Assembly (NCBI GenBank): GCA_977006965.1
Contig: OZ345367.1
Coordinates: 868,001 to 932,000, forward strand
Direction of reading: 5' to 3'
DNA from: Phymatolithon calcareum
Lineage: Eukaryota > Rhodophyta > Florideophyceae > Hapalidiales
Length of the DNA stretch: 64,000 bases
A model generated the notes under the pieces. The model ran no database searches. It saw only the letters and a list, made by a program, of their open reading frames with translations, and had not been told where the DNA came from. Both the position numbers and the translations under genes were made by a program. Positions 21,717-31,937 of this stretch are shown here, piece after piece; position 1 is the first letter of the stretch, and every line of letters starts with the position of its first letter.

Positions 21717-22034
21717 TCACCCACTCGAAGTCGACTTGCTCCGGTGGGTCGCACGTGTGCTCCTGTCCGGTCGCAGTTCAACTGCTAGGCACGGTATTTC
21801 CAGATCTGGTTCGAAGGGACAGTCGCCGTACGTGGGTAGGCGCGAGATCGAGTCGGCGATCGTATTCTTGGCGCCTTTCTTGTAATACACCTTGAAACGA
21901 TTCCCCATCAAAATGAGGCGCGAACGTGCGAGACGATTTGACCCATCGGCGAGGCTTAAAATCCAGCGAAGCGCCTGGTGATCGGTAATAAGATCGAACT
22001 CCTCCAATTGGAGGTGCGGTTGGAGAATTTGCAC
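21717..22034 (-). pseudogene. Gypsy RNase H fragment
   Basis: FDLITDHQALRWILSL and YYKKGAKNTIADSISRLPTY are the standard closing motifs of Ty3/gypsy RNase H, with the catalytic Asp of TDH and the Asp of the 'N-x-x-AD-x-LSR' motif. Codons further upstream fall in other frames. Confidence 0.85.
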
Positions 22035-22249
22035 GGCCCATATGCCTTCTCGCAGGGAGAGTAGTTTTTCTCTGCCGGTCGGAGCTGTCGACTACAGAAT
22101 CGAAGCGGGTATCGCTTACCATCTTTGTGCGTTTAGAAAATAACACAGCCAATCTGGTGGCCACAGGTATCTGTGTAGACTGAGTAGCGCAAGCCCCGGC
22201 CGGACAGCCGCGGAACGGAAGGCGAAGCTAATGCATTCTTCAGGAGGCT

Positions 22250-22760
22250 AAACGCGTTTAACCAGTGATCGTCAAGCACGTGGAGCTAGGGTCCCTGTTC
22301 CTTCTTTAGGAGCTCGGTGAGCGGCGCTGCTACACACTCAAAGCTCAGGATAAACAGTCGGTAGACGTTGCAAAGTCCAAGGAAGGAGTGGATCTCGGAG
22401 TCGTCGAAACTTTGAACACTTAGATGGCGACGGTGTTGCCGTTCGCCACGTCAAGAAGCCCTGACCAGATTGTATAGCCCAAGTAGTTCACCGAGCGGTC
22501 AAAGAAGGTGCATGTCTTCAACTTCAGTTACAGGCGCGCCGCCTTAAACGTGCACAGTATCTCCTTGACGCGTCGTAGGTGGTCGTCAAACAAAGATAAA
22601 ACGATGATGATGCTGTCGATGTACACCAGGCAAGACTGCCATTTAAAACGAGCAAGAATGCGAACACCCACTGATCGGGCCGTTGCTGACGGGGTTCTTC
22701 ATAATACGATTGAGAGTGGACTGGCACCCCTTGAGGCCAAATCGCCATGGCCTGGCCAGG
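22250..22760 (-). pseudogene. Gypsy reverse transcriptase fragment, active site altered
   Basis: Across shifting frames I read the palm segment LVYIDSIIIVLS, then DDHLRRVKEIL, LKTCTFF and VNYLGYT. These are the F/YVDD box and the following 'H...V...L......L...KC.F....V.FLGH' pattern of gypsy reverse transcriptases. The catalytic box (22612-22623) reads YIDS, so the second Asp is replaced, and stop codons interrupt the frame. Confidence 0.7.
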
Positions 22761-22772
22761 CCTTGTGCGTTT

Positions 22773-23177
22773 TCAGACGAGGGCGCGATGTGAGTCACCA
22801 AGGGCCTGCGCCCCCCGGACGAATTCGTCGAAAGACACCCCTCTCTGGAGCACCTTGTTGCTCAGGATGACCGGCCTGATGTCCTCGTGCGTCCCGAGGA
22901 TGAACCGAGTGATTTGCTGATTCTCCGAGAACAGGTTCCCGCATTGGCGCGCAAAGTCACGGAACCGTAGTCTAAATGCTCGCTGATTCTCCTTGTCCCC
23001 CTGTGACAGACCGTCAAACTCGGCCACTGCAGCGATAGTGACCTCCTCGGTTTCGAACGTCTTGAGAAGGTTCTGTATCGCCTCCGGATACGAGAAGAAT
23101 CCTTTGAGGTGCGAAGTGCCCAGGGCGTTGTACGAGTCGAATTGCCGCCTGCCTGCCCCGGTCAGGTACTTCGACAT
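22773..23177 (-). pseudogene. Gypsy gag (capsid-like) fragment
   Basis: The frame of 134 residues (MSKYLTGAGRRQFDSYNAL...) has the alpha-helical composition of a retrotransposon capsid. It includes FDGLSQGDKENQRAFRLRF, the position of the 'Q-x3-E-s-v-x2-f-x2-r' motif of gag, and later ITRFILGTHEDIRPVI. It is assigned mainly from its place upstream of reverse transcriptase. No zinc knuckle is seen. Confidence 0.6.
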
Positions 23178-23705
23178 CAGGCGGACTGCGGCACTTCCGG
23201 AGGTATCGTTGTCATCGCACGAGGTCTTGAACGCGGAGAGGACTTAGAGGACTTTCATGGGTCGCTCACCCGAAAAAGTGTGGCTCTCCATAGCATGGCG
23301 TGTGAGTCTCTGGAACTGACCAATCATGGCCGACACCTTGGCTCCAGAACGTTGGCTGGTGTTCAAGAGGCGGTACCGCCGATAAGATAGAGCTTCATTA
23401 AAGCTCTCGTGAGAGCACCTGAGCCCCTTGAGTCCGCGGTACTTGGGGCCCTTGCCCGTCGATGAACGTTCGGCCTCCTGGGCCCTTTCTCTGTGGGATC
23501 GATGTGCCCTTCTCTCAGCACTACGCGCCTTTCGGCGGGTGTAACGACGATATATAGGTTCGCCACGCTTCCGTATGGATCCGCTTCCGTCCGACCGGAC
23601 ACTGGACCCCGACGAGGAGGAGTCCTACAACGAGCTCTGAGAGCCGTCGCGTGACCCATGCTCCATTTGGAGCGAAGGGGAGGTGGGATTATTAATGACC
23701 GTTTT

Positions 23706-24151
23706 CTAGTCCTCATCGATATAGCGGCTTCTCGTCCTAGCCACCGGTGCCGCCTCGTAGCTGCGACAGATTTCGACTTGATACTTGAACAAGGCCAGAT
23801 CGGCCTGCAAGGCGACGACCTGCCCGTCAACTGACGCGATTGCGTTATGAGTGGCGAGTTGTATCGTTTCCCCAGCGAGCCGTTCTTCGAGCTCCAAGGT
23901 CATGGATTGCATGATATTTCCTGAATAACCGCGGGGCGGCCTTGGATTGCCTCGGAGAGCTTGGCGTCGATCACCGCATTGACAGTCTCTTCGATCGTCG
24001 ACGGAAGCTCCCTCATTTGGCAAGAAAGCTGGGCCATAGCGGCCACCTTATATTCGGGGCTCCAGGGAGCGACCATATTCGACTCAGCCTTCGCGATCCT
24101 TCCCCGAGCTTCATCCAGCTCCGATCGCTGGGAGATGCGGGAAATGTCCAT
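23706..24151 (-). pseudogene. Gypsy gag N-terminal coiled-coil fragment
   Basis: Two overlapping frames carry helical, charged sequence: RSELDEARGRIAKAESNM, then TLELEERLAGETIQLATHN and LQADLALFKYQVEICRSYE. A frameshift is near 23910. This looks like the N-terminal coiled coil of gag and marks the 5' end of the element's coding region. Confidence 0.5.
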
Positions 24152-24273
24152 TATCGTGTGTTTTTACTTTTTTCAGGGTTTTTTTCCAGGAAAATAAGCC
24201 TTTCTAAGTGAAAAGTTTAATTATCGTCAAAAGTTAACAGAGTAGAGGGCTTCCTCCTCAAGTAGTAAGTACG

Positions 24274-25098
24274 TTATATTGACAACAGCGTGGAAACAGT
24301 GGACGTGCAAAGATGGGTTGTGCCTAAATCTATGCTTGAGTACAAAAAGTGTTTCGGCGGCTTGTTCACGTTTTCATGTCTCGCCCGCACCGCACCTAGG
24401 GTGAAATGGTCGGGGTGGGCTGCACCGGGAGGAGTTATGCACCTGACGTCAGTGTAGCAGTTGTCTGCCACGACGACTTCGTCAACATCCAGCTGTCCCT
24501 TAAGGCCCGACCGAAATATTCGTACGTCACTAAAGTCACCGCATGGCCAAGGCCCGTTCGCCCAAACAATTTGAGGATTTTCGATAGAGACTGCAACCTC
24601 GTAGAGCACACCGGGTCCGTTCAGTTTATGATTATACTAGGCAGTGCTGAATGGACAGCGCACCTTTCAGAATGAAAATTAGCTCCCTGTGCAAATTCTT
24701 TCAATGAGATAATGTGTAAGGGTGAATCTTACGAGTTTAACGTTTGACAAGAAACGAACGAAACACCACTGCCACTTTCGCACTGTTTTCTCGTCCGTGT
24801 ACGCCAGCCCCGCTAGCACATGCTGAGTCTGATATACTTTCAAGAACACGAGAGCCCACAAAAGATGGACAGGACTGCTTTTAGGCGGTCTGCTCGCGCA
24901 CAAGACAGACCACAAAATGTTACAAACTGATGGCATGGCGCCAAACAAGGCGCGAAAGCGCCTAAGCTTTGGCATAGTATTAAACGTCGGTACCCTTCTG
25001 AGAAAAAAGGTACCCAGGCGCGCAAAATCTTCTCCTGAGACGAATGTGTCATCCATCAATAGCCCCTTTCGCAAAACGCTGCAATGGCGCAAAGGCAA
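24274..25098 (-). pseudogene. Harbinger-like transposase, internally deleted
   Basis: The first part (complement 24679-25098) aligns with the start of the 6.9-kb transposase: RRFRALFGAMPSVCNILW, VHLLWALVFLKVY and TDEKTVRKWQWCFVRFL. The second part (24274-24609) aligns with its end: YEVAVSIENPQIVWANGPWP, EVVVADNCYTD and RARHENVNKPPKHF. The region carrying the first catalytic Asp (DGTDF in the intact copy) is missing between them and stops lie in the gap, so no active enzyme can be made. It belongs to the same family as 6911-7813 but is clearly diverged. Confidence 0.85.
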
Positions 25099-25673
25099 TC
25101 AGTTCACAGAAATAAAGTTGTGTGAAGTGTCTTCATTAAGAACCACAGTAATTCAGTGCATCATACGCGGGGGCTTCAATAGTAGAGTTGTATAGGACAT
25201 ACATATCGACACAGAAAAACGAACAATTTTCATTTATATATATGACACTGTGTACCACTTGAAAAATGTACAGTTGTATGTACAATGGAATAATAAATTT
25301 AACTCCTCCATTTTGCTCGTTTACGAAAAGCACATTTAAATTTTTGAATATCATCAACCTGAACGTGATTCAGAATTTCGGCCTTGGCCGAAAGCACTGT
25401 TTTGACCATTTTGGACGCCGAAATGGACGACATCCAAAACTTCATAGCACTGTAACGGCTCAAAATCTTTTCACTTCGCGATAAAAAGTATGTCAACACA
25501 GTTAAATAAGTCTGTTTCAGTGTTCAAACAATCTGTGTTTTCTCCTCTGTGATAAAATGGCGGGAAAAATTGCTCTACAAATATATCAAGAGCACCATAG
25601 GTGGTGCTACTTCTTAGCAACTGCAGTGCACTTGATCTGTCTCATCCCAGAAACTACGTCTGCGCCACGGAAG

Positions 25674-26613
25674 ATGGGTCCAAAAAAGGGGCCTGCCGCC
25701 GACTCTTTGGCTGCAAACCCGGAGGCTGCACGTACTTTGACTGAGCGTTTTGCCACTGGGAACGTTAAACCTGGATACAAACCCCGTTTTTGGCACACGC
25801 ACACAAACTACGAGAAAACCTTTCGTGAAGTTCATATCAACAAGTTCCGCAAGCGGTTTTCAAAGATCATGAACGAAAAGTATGGGAAGTCAACCTCAAA
25901 AGGTAATAATCTCTTCAATGTTTTTCTTTGCTTTCGGTCGTTGATGTTCTGACATTGGATCGTGTAGACGTGCCATCGGTTAATCAGATTCTGAATTCGA
26001 AGAAGACGATGAAGACGAGAATGCAGAGGACCTGTGCGACCTTGGAGGTGCAATGGGTGGAGTGATGTCGTCTCCTACATTAGAGTTTAAGCCGCTCTAC
26101 CTGCTAAGTAACTGGAAGGACCTTCGCTCAAAGGATAGCAGAGTCTCAGTGGCGGTGCTGCTTCCCACTGGTGTCGGAAAGCGCCCAGGCGACTTGCGTG
26201 TGTGTGTTGATGATGGCAGATATCTCCGTGTTACCGTCGTTTGGCCACCTGCACTTACTGACGTATCTACTCTTACGCGTATGTGGCTCGAGAGGGATGG
26301 GGTGCCGCAAATCGAAGATTATCATCCGATGATCCAGGGGTTTTACAACTATCTGGAGAACTTTCAAGAGTGCATGGACGATAAAATAGAGTCGCTCGCA
26401 CGCATCATTCATCCGTTCCCAGTGAAGGCAGAATTCGAGCAGTTTGTGCTCGGCTGGGAAGATACAGCCCAGCTTGTGCTTTTCGTCACGTTGTCTGCTC
26501 CGTATCGAAACTTGAAGCCGAAGGAAGACATGATAGTTATTAAAAGAGTGAAAACAGCGCAAGGTCCATCGCGTAGGGAGTCCACTAGCGCAGTCACGAA
26601 GAGCTATGAGTAG
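25674..26613 (+). CDS. Two-exon gene, unrecognised family (full-length member, 284 residues)
   Basis: Exons are 25674-25902 and 25988-26613 with an 85-bp intron (AAAG|GTAATA ... TTAATCAG|AT). The join restores one frame through DSEFEEDDEDE. The preferred start, MGPKKGPAAD, aligns with the paralogue at 4.8 kb; an in-frame ATG lies 39 codons upstream. Order in the protein: a basic helical N-terminal module (ARTLTERFATGNVKPG ... TFREVHINKFRKRFSKIM), an acidic linker, then a folded-looking C-terminal domain. That domain starts LEFKPLYLLSNW and includes GRYLRVTVVWPPALT and VKAEFEQFVLGWED. No signal peptide or membrane span is present. The two-member family, shared intron position and intact frame argue for a real gene. 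No function can be named. Confidence 0.65.
25903..25987 (+). other. Spliceosomal intron, 85 bp
   Basis: GTAATA donor, a TTCTGACAT-type branch candidate and TTAATCAG acceptor. Removing it joins two frames in phase, and the related gene at 4.5 kb has an intron at the same place. Confidence 0.7.
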
Positions 26614-28067
26614 TCTTCAAAATTAAATGTTCCAATCACCAATTAAAAATTTAGGCCAAATACCCTAATTCCCGCATCTCCCGGGACTCAAATGTCCGTC
26701 CGATCACGACTTGTGTCTCGGGGGGACGTTGGCGCTCACTGGAGCGGCGGCGACTTCATCGCCTCGAGGGGTCTCTTCAGATGACCTCAGGCCTGGACGG
26801 TCGGTCGGCGCACTGACGGATGCGTCCACCGGCCCAGCAATCGTAGGGTCAAAGTTGCCGCGAGCCGACGACGTGTATGAGTCGTCTTCGTCGTCGTCGA
26901 GGGCGGCGCGCGGTACCGCCGCCGGCCAAACGGGGGCCGAAGTGGGTATAACGGCTGATCAGCCGTACCGAGCCTCGATCTCTTTAGTCAGTAGCTGAGA
27001 AGCTCGGATGGAGCGGCTTCGGGCCCCTCGTCGGTCATGTTGGCCAGTTTGCACGTGGAGATCTGCGTTCCTTGTTCCCCCGAGTGCTTGGGATCTTGGT
27101 AAGGCAGATCTGCAGAAGGATCGCGAGCGGTTGCGAACCGTTCTAGGTCCGGAGACCACTTGTGGTGGCGCAGATCGGCGGATCTTCGCCACGGAGTAGT
27201 CCGGGAACGGTTGGCCGGAAAGGCCGTGCAAGGCTCTAGCGGAAGGTCTTTCGTGATGGAGGTTAGTGGCAGAGCAATCAACAATACACGCACGAACTTG
27301 AGGTCCAATCGAAAGAGGACACCAACATCCTTACGCAAACACAGGAGCGAGGGTCCGAGGACCGAGGATTGATCGACGGCACAGAGTCGAGGCCCTACGC
27401 GAGGCCTTCCCTGAGGCGAAAGGACCGTGAAGGTTGGAACGGAAAACGGTCGATCTGGACCAAATTCGAGTTGCCCCTTTTACTGAAGGCCGGCCGCGAA
27501 AGCCCGCAGCATACTACCAAATCGGTCTAATCATACTAGAACAAACCCTAATCGGAGAGGACGGCGAGGTCGGAGGCACTGGGTGTAAGCCCTTGAGGGC
27601 CGTAATGGACGCGGAAAAACAAGGCCTCATGGCGACCCAACCATACTATACAGTCGCCCTGGTGCAGTCGACGCTGCTCGCGACCGCTGCCGTACCCCTG
27701 AAGGATCCTGGGGCAGTTCCTCGTGTGTGGTCGGTGTGGCGTCTATCTAATCTCCAACCATAGACAGGCTGGAAGAGAGAGAGGGATCAATCTGACTGGT
27801 CGGTTCTTGTGAAAAGGTGCTAATCGAGCTCTATGCTCGGTTTGACGTCGGAGAATGAACTGTAAGTAAAATTGCGGCTAGTGTTCGTTTTGAATCTTCT
27901 GCCCCTGTTTTTGATGCTATCAATCGCTCGCGTTATAGACACGACAGTACGGTACTGTAAATTTTGGAATCAAATCGTCGTACAAGCAATTACCGAGCAG
28001 TACATTTTGATTAATCAGATTGCATTGTTTCAAAAATAACGGAATTCCTCACGGATTTACTAAGGAG
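26614..28067. other. GC-rich stretch, possible retroelement debris, then AT-rich spacer
   Basis: From about 26690 to 27770 the DNA is GC-rich with overlapping Ser/Arg/Pro-rich frames on both strands and no recognisable motif. The texture is like the gypsy block at 20-24 kb. A plus-strand frame at 27434-27763 (MERKTVDLDQIRVAPFTEG...) is the most protein-like piece. No gene is called. Confidence 0.3.
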
Positions 28068-28231
28068 ATGTGTACCGTAAGCCGGGATAACAAATGAAAG
28101 TAAAACGTAAGAGTACCAGGCCCGAGTGGGTACAACAGGACCCGAGGGCGGAGCCCGAGGGACTATTGTACCCACGAGGACCAGGTACGAGCACGTTTTA
28201 CACATTTGTTATCCCGGCTTACGGTACACAT
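28068..28231. mobile_element. 164-bp foldback (MITE-like) element
   Basis: The first 29 bases, ATGTGTACCGTAAGCCGGGA..., are repeated exactly as the reverse complement at 28203-28231. The arms continue inward for about 40 more bp at roughly 75% (GTAAAACGT, GTACC, GTGGGTACAA are shared), leaving a GC-rich centre rich in CCCGAGGG. Such elements are usually non-autonomous DNA transposons. A TA target site inside the terminal GTGTACC would fit a mariner-like origin, but the true ends are unproved. Confidence 0.75.
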
Positions 28232-28235
28232 ACGA

Positions 28236-28822
28236 CTTGTTTTTGTAGACGCGAGAAAACACGCCGTTTTGAAAAGTGCAAGTTTTGTTGCCAATGGAAG
28301 CTCCCACATAAAGTTCAAAAATGACTCTTTCACTGGACCACTACGAACCGAAACGATGGTAAAGCGGTCCATGCCCAAACTGTTGTCGTTTTCTGTTCAT
28401 GTCTTCAAAATATTAGAAAAAACTAACTTATTTAGTTCTTACCTCTGCACAAAAATTAAGTGAGAAAAAACTTATTTTTTCCTCTTCCCCTTCTCAAATT
28501 CTTGAGAAAATCCATCTTATATTTCTCTCCTCTCCGAGGAATAATGTAGAGATTTACAACTTATAAAATCCTCATCACATCAAAATAAACAATCGAATTT
28601 AAGCTTCCAACTTATTTTTCCCGCATCAGGTTTTATAAGTTGAAGGTTGACCGGGTTGGGAAGATCATCTGGCCAATAGAACTGAGTTGTAATGAAAGAG
28701 ATATGAGCGCTGAAAATGCTCAATTTCAGATGAACTATTAAATATTTATCGGTCCAAGTTCACATTTACTTTCGTTAGTTACGTGAAAGCAGCTCGTGTT
28801 TTCTCGCGTCTACAAAAACAAG
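28236..28822. mobile_element. 587-bp element with 28-bp perfect terminal inverted repeats
   Basis: CTTGTTTTTGTAGACGCGAG... at 28236-28263 is matched base for base by its reverse complement at 28795-28822. The interior is AT-rich and has no transposase. The left end starts 4 bp after the 164-bp foldback. I see no convincing target duplication (ACGA on the left, CTAT on the right), so the element may have lost an end or be a product of nested insertion. Confidence 0.7.
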
Positions 28823-29075
28823 CTATCATTAAATATCGAGCATTGGTAGAAAAAATATCTATGTGAGCATTTTGAAACGGAGTGGACATGAGACCCGTTC
28901 TGTACTTTTTAATTTCTTGTAAACTGTGAAAAGTAAATTCACCATTCACAGTTTCCACCTCGAAAACGAATCTGCACCTTTTACGAGATTTTTGAAAAGG
29001 GAAAGCGTAGTGTAATGATTCGTCCATTACAGAGGAGATACAGATGCCGTTCCGCCGCGCGTGGATTGTTCATCA

Positions 29076-29124
29076 TTTTAGACGAGTTGGGGGAAATTGC
29101 CGATTTCCCCAACTGGTCCTAAAA
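29076..29124. repeat. Hairpin
   Basis: TTTTAGACGAGTTGGGGGAAAT faces ATTTCCCCAACTGGTCCTAAAA around a 5-nt loop, pairing with a few mismatches or bulges. No gene ends just before it. Confidence 0.65.
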
Positions 29125-29480
29125 TGCGCCGTTTATCTTCGCAGAACTCCAACCTGTGATTGGCTACTTTAGGCAACCGCGCATTCACATTTCACGTTCT
29201 ACAAAAATATAAAAGGTATTGGTGGGCTCGCTCGCTCGCGCAGTACCATAACTTTAGTTTTAAAATTTATTTAATTTTATTTTTAGCATAAGTTAATTGG
29301 ACTTAATATTAGTCAGGTCAAGAGGTAATTGTCATACTGTATATCCGCAAAAATATTTTATACTGTTTAACAGTTACGACAGGTATCTAATAGCATAGGA
29401 TGAAAACTCGGCAAAACTCGATCTTGAAGCAATTTACTGTCCAGTAATGTTGAACGGCCAGACACAATGTATTCATACTC

Positions 29481-31549
29481 GATAAAACCATTTATAGATT
29501 CGAACATCTATTCGGTACTGAGTTCCGATGCTTAAAACATCTCAACTCGAAGTGTTGCGGCAGGGTTTGCACGGCGCTTCGCCTGTCCTATCGGTCGCTC
29601 TTCGACACACGCCACGCGGAGTTTGCCTGACGCTCTGTCGCGGGGGTGTGAATGGTTCCCTATTCACCACCCCACGATTGAAGTTGCGGGTTAAGTTGGG
29701 CTGCTCGCGCAATGTGGGCGGTGGTGACTTTCATCCTTGGTCAAAATAGTTGGGCAAACAGAAGTTTACTTTTGCTGGTTTTTCTCTACATCCGTAGTCC
29801 CACATCACCACCAGCGCGCAATGTAAATACTAGTGGAAACCTCCCTGTAGGCTATCCAGGCCAGTGTGAAGTATCTTCCTGTGGTGCTGCGATTGTAGCA
29901 CATCTATAGTTCTTGAAAAAACATAATCTCACCTGGGACGGTCTGCAAGAGTACTATATTAATGTAGTGCAAAACAAGTGGAATCATCATCATCGCGATG
30001 ATCGCACTGAAGGCGCGGCACAAAGACTAGAAATAAGCTTTACTTCGAGGTCAAAGTTGTTCATATAATATAATGTGTAAGTCTTCAAGGTAGAGATGCC
30101 CATATTTAAATGAGCATCCAAACGTAGCAGTTACGGAATCGGACAACGGTACTTCTTTTCGACTAATCCTTTAGTTAACCATAATTGTCCACCACATGGC
30201 AGCGCCGTTTCGTCGCTGAGGGCCTTCTGGCCCATAATGTTCCCAACCACAGGGCTAATTGACGGTATGGCAAGTGGAAACCACCATACACCGCTACCCC
30301 ATGCCGCTCTGCCTCACGCCACTGGAGATGATGCTGCAACGCCGCCATCGCGGTTCTGTACTGAATCGTAGGCTTGCCCGCTGTTCTGCCCAACAGCGCT
30401 GGTGATGTATACCTCTACACCGCTTTCGCCGAACTACTTCGTTCGCCTGACCACCCCGCTGGCCCGCCCTCGAAATGCGCGTCTTAGTGGCGCATTCTGC
30501 CAAACATAATGTCTGACCACGATTGTGGCTGATCTCCAACGTAATACATTCGACTCTGCGTGTTTGCGAGTTGAGATCAATTAGCGCCGTCCCTTCGTCG
30601 TAGAGACATTGGCGTTTCAGGGTCGCAAGGAGAGTCCACGGCGTTTGTTCATGGTAGATACAAAACGTTGGAGCAAAGCGTCTGCCGATTATCGGGCTTG
30701 ATTGTGCTTTACATGTAGCTCTCATTCGACGTTCTTGCTAAGTTAAAAGTAAAGTAATAATTTTGACTTCCCCTTCGCACCAGAAATACATTGTATAACG
30801 ATGAAGAAGTGGAGGAAAGGAATATATTTAGTCAACATATGTTTTTATTTTGCGAAAGCCGAAGAACGCGAGCTACGTCGGACAAATCAGCAAAATGAGA
30901 AAGGTAGTCAGAAAAAAGTCCTGTTGATTCTAGAAGTACGTTTCTGAGGCCACGAAGACGTGCGCATTGAAATGAAGGCTTAAATCGCTTCCCAAACCAC
31001 CAGATTTTGAGCGCGGTTATGGCACAACGGTGCAGAAAAGGGGGGTAAATGCCTCCACAAGCGAGGAGAGACATATGAAAAGATGCCTGTGGCAAACTTA
31101 AGACACGGAGCGACACAAATTACTCTCGCCACTGCGGTGGGCGGGATATTTTGTGGCGGCGGGGGGGGCACTGCAATGCGACTGCGGGAAATAGCACGGC
31201 AGTTGGAATCTGCCACACTAAGCGAAGTTGGCGAAGGTATTGTTCCAGCATGCTGGACTGAGTATTGCTAGAAGCTATCAATACGAGGTCGGAGTTCAGT
31301 TTTACATGTGTCAGACATAGAGGTGTACCTCTGGTTAGGACCGGCCAGGCGCAAGAGGTCCACACAGCACCGCCATTTGGCGGACACTTAGTTTCACTGG
31401 TTCCTTTGCTGATTTGAAAAAATCTCGTCATGCCGTTTGAACTTTTTTGCTACCTTCAGTGCACGAGGAATATCTTCAGAAACTGTTTCTCCGCCGTTTG
31501 GCAGCTGGATAGACATGATTAGTGATTTCGATAAAAACAGGAACAACAT
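29481..31549 (+). repeat. Repeat A, copy 1 (about 2.07 kb)
   Basis: The copy begins at ATAAAACCATTTATAGATTCG and runs to AACAGGAACAACA. It matches copies at 31938-33969 and 36721-38650 in the same orientation with many substitutions and small indels. Landmarks are CCACGCGGAGTTTGCCT, GATTATCGGGCTT and CTCCACAAGCGAGGAGAGA. The minus strand has a 143-residue frame (30294-30725) that is not kept intact in the other copies. No terminal inverted repeat was found, and the type of element is unknown. Confidence 0.75.
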
Positions 31550-31937
31550 ACTGCGGCTCTTTCTTCTCTACAAACGTAGCCCGTGGTATGCTGTACTTCG
31601 GTCCAAACACGCTAAGCCAATTAGTGTTCTAGGACTTAATTTTTACAATATCGGTTCCTCCATAGACATTAAATCACACGGAGGGTAGGAACAATCGTAG
31701 ATTTTGTCGAATCTGTAACTTTCGTAGTATTGTTTTCCAACACTCCTCATATTCAAGCATTGATGAAGGGTTTCCCTGAAGAGTAACTGCATTCACTTTC
31801 TAAAGCTTGGTACGCCGAGGTTGGGATTTCTAACCTCGATTGTGTTGGAAGGCTCAGGGAAACTAGGAAAGACTGTTCGCCCCTCGGCGATTCCATATTC
31901 CATCTTGTGAGTCGACTTGCTTCACTTTACGTCCTAT
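31550..31937 (+). repeat. Repeat S, copy 1
   Basis: The segment CGGCTCTTTCTTCTCTAC...GGAAGGCTCAGGGAAACT recurs at 34707-35040. Here it links repeat A copies 1 and 2, so A+S makes a tandem unit of about 2.46 kb. Confidence 0.7.

Larger units (their letters stand above)
20518..24151 (-). mobile_element. Degraded Ty3/gypsy LTR retrotransposon (internal region)
   Basis: Gag, reverse transcriptase, RNase H and integrase remnants follow one another on the minus strand from 24151 down to 20518, in the order of Ty3/gypsy elements (integrase after RNase H). Every part contains stops or frameshifts, so the copy cannot be active. I saw no LTR pair, primer-binding site or clear protease. The body is GC-richer than surrounding DNA. 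Confidence 0.85.

Noticed and set aside
30294-30725. 143-residue minus frame in repeat A copy 1
   Set aside because: Not maintained in copies 2 and 3, which have stops and shifts at equivalent places; no family match.
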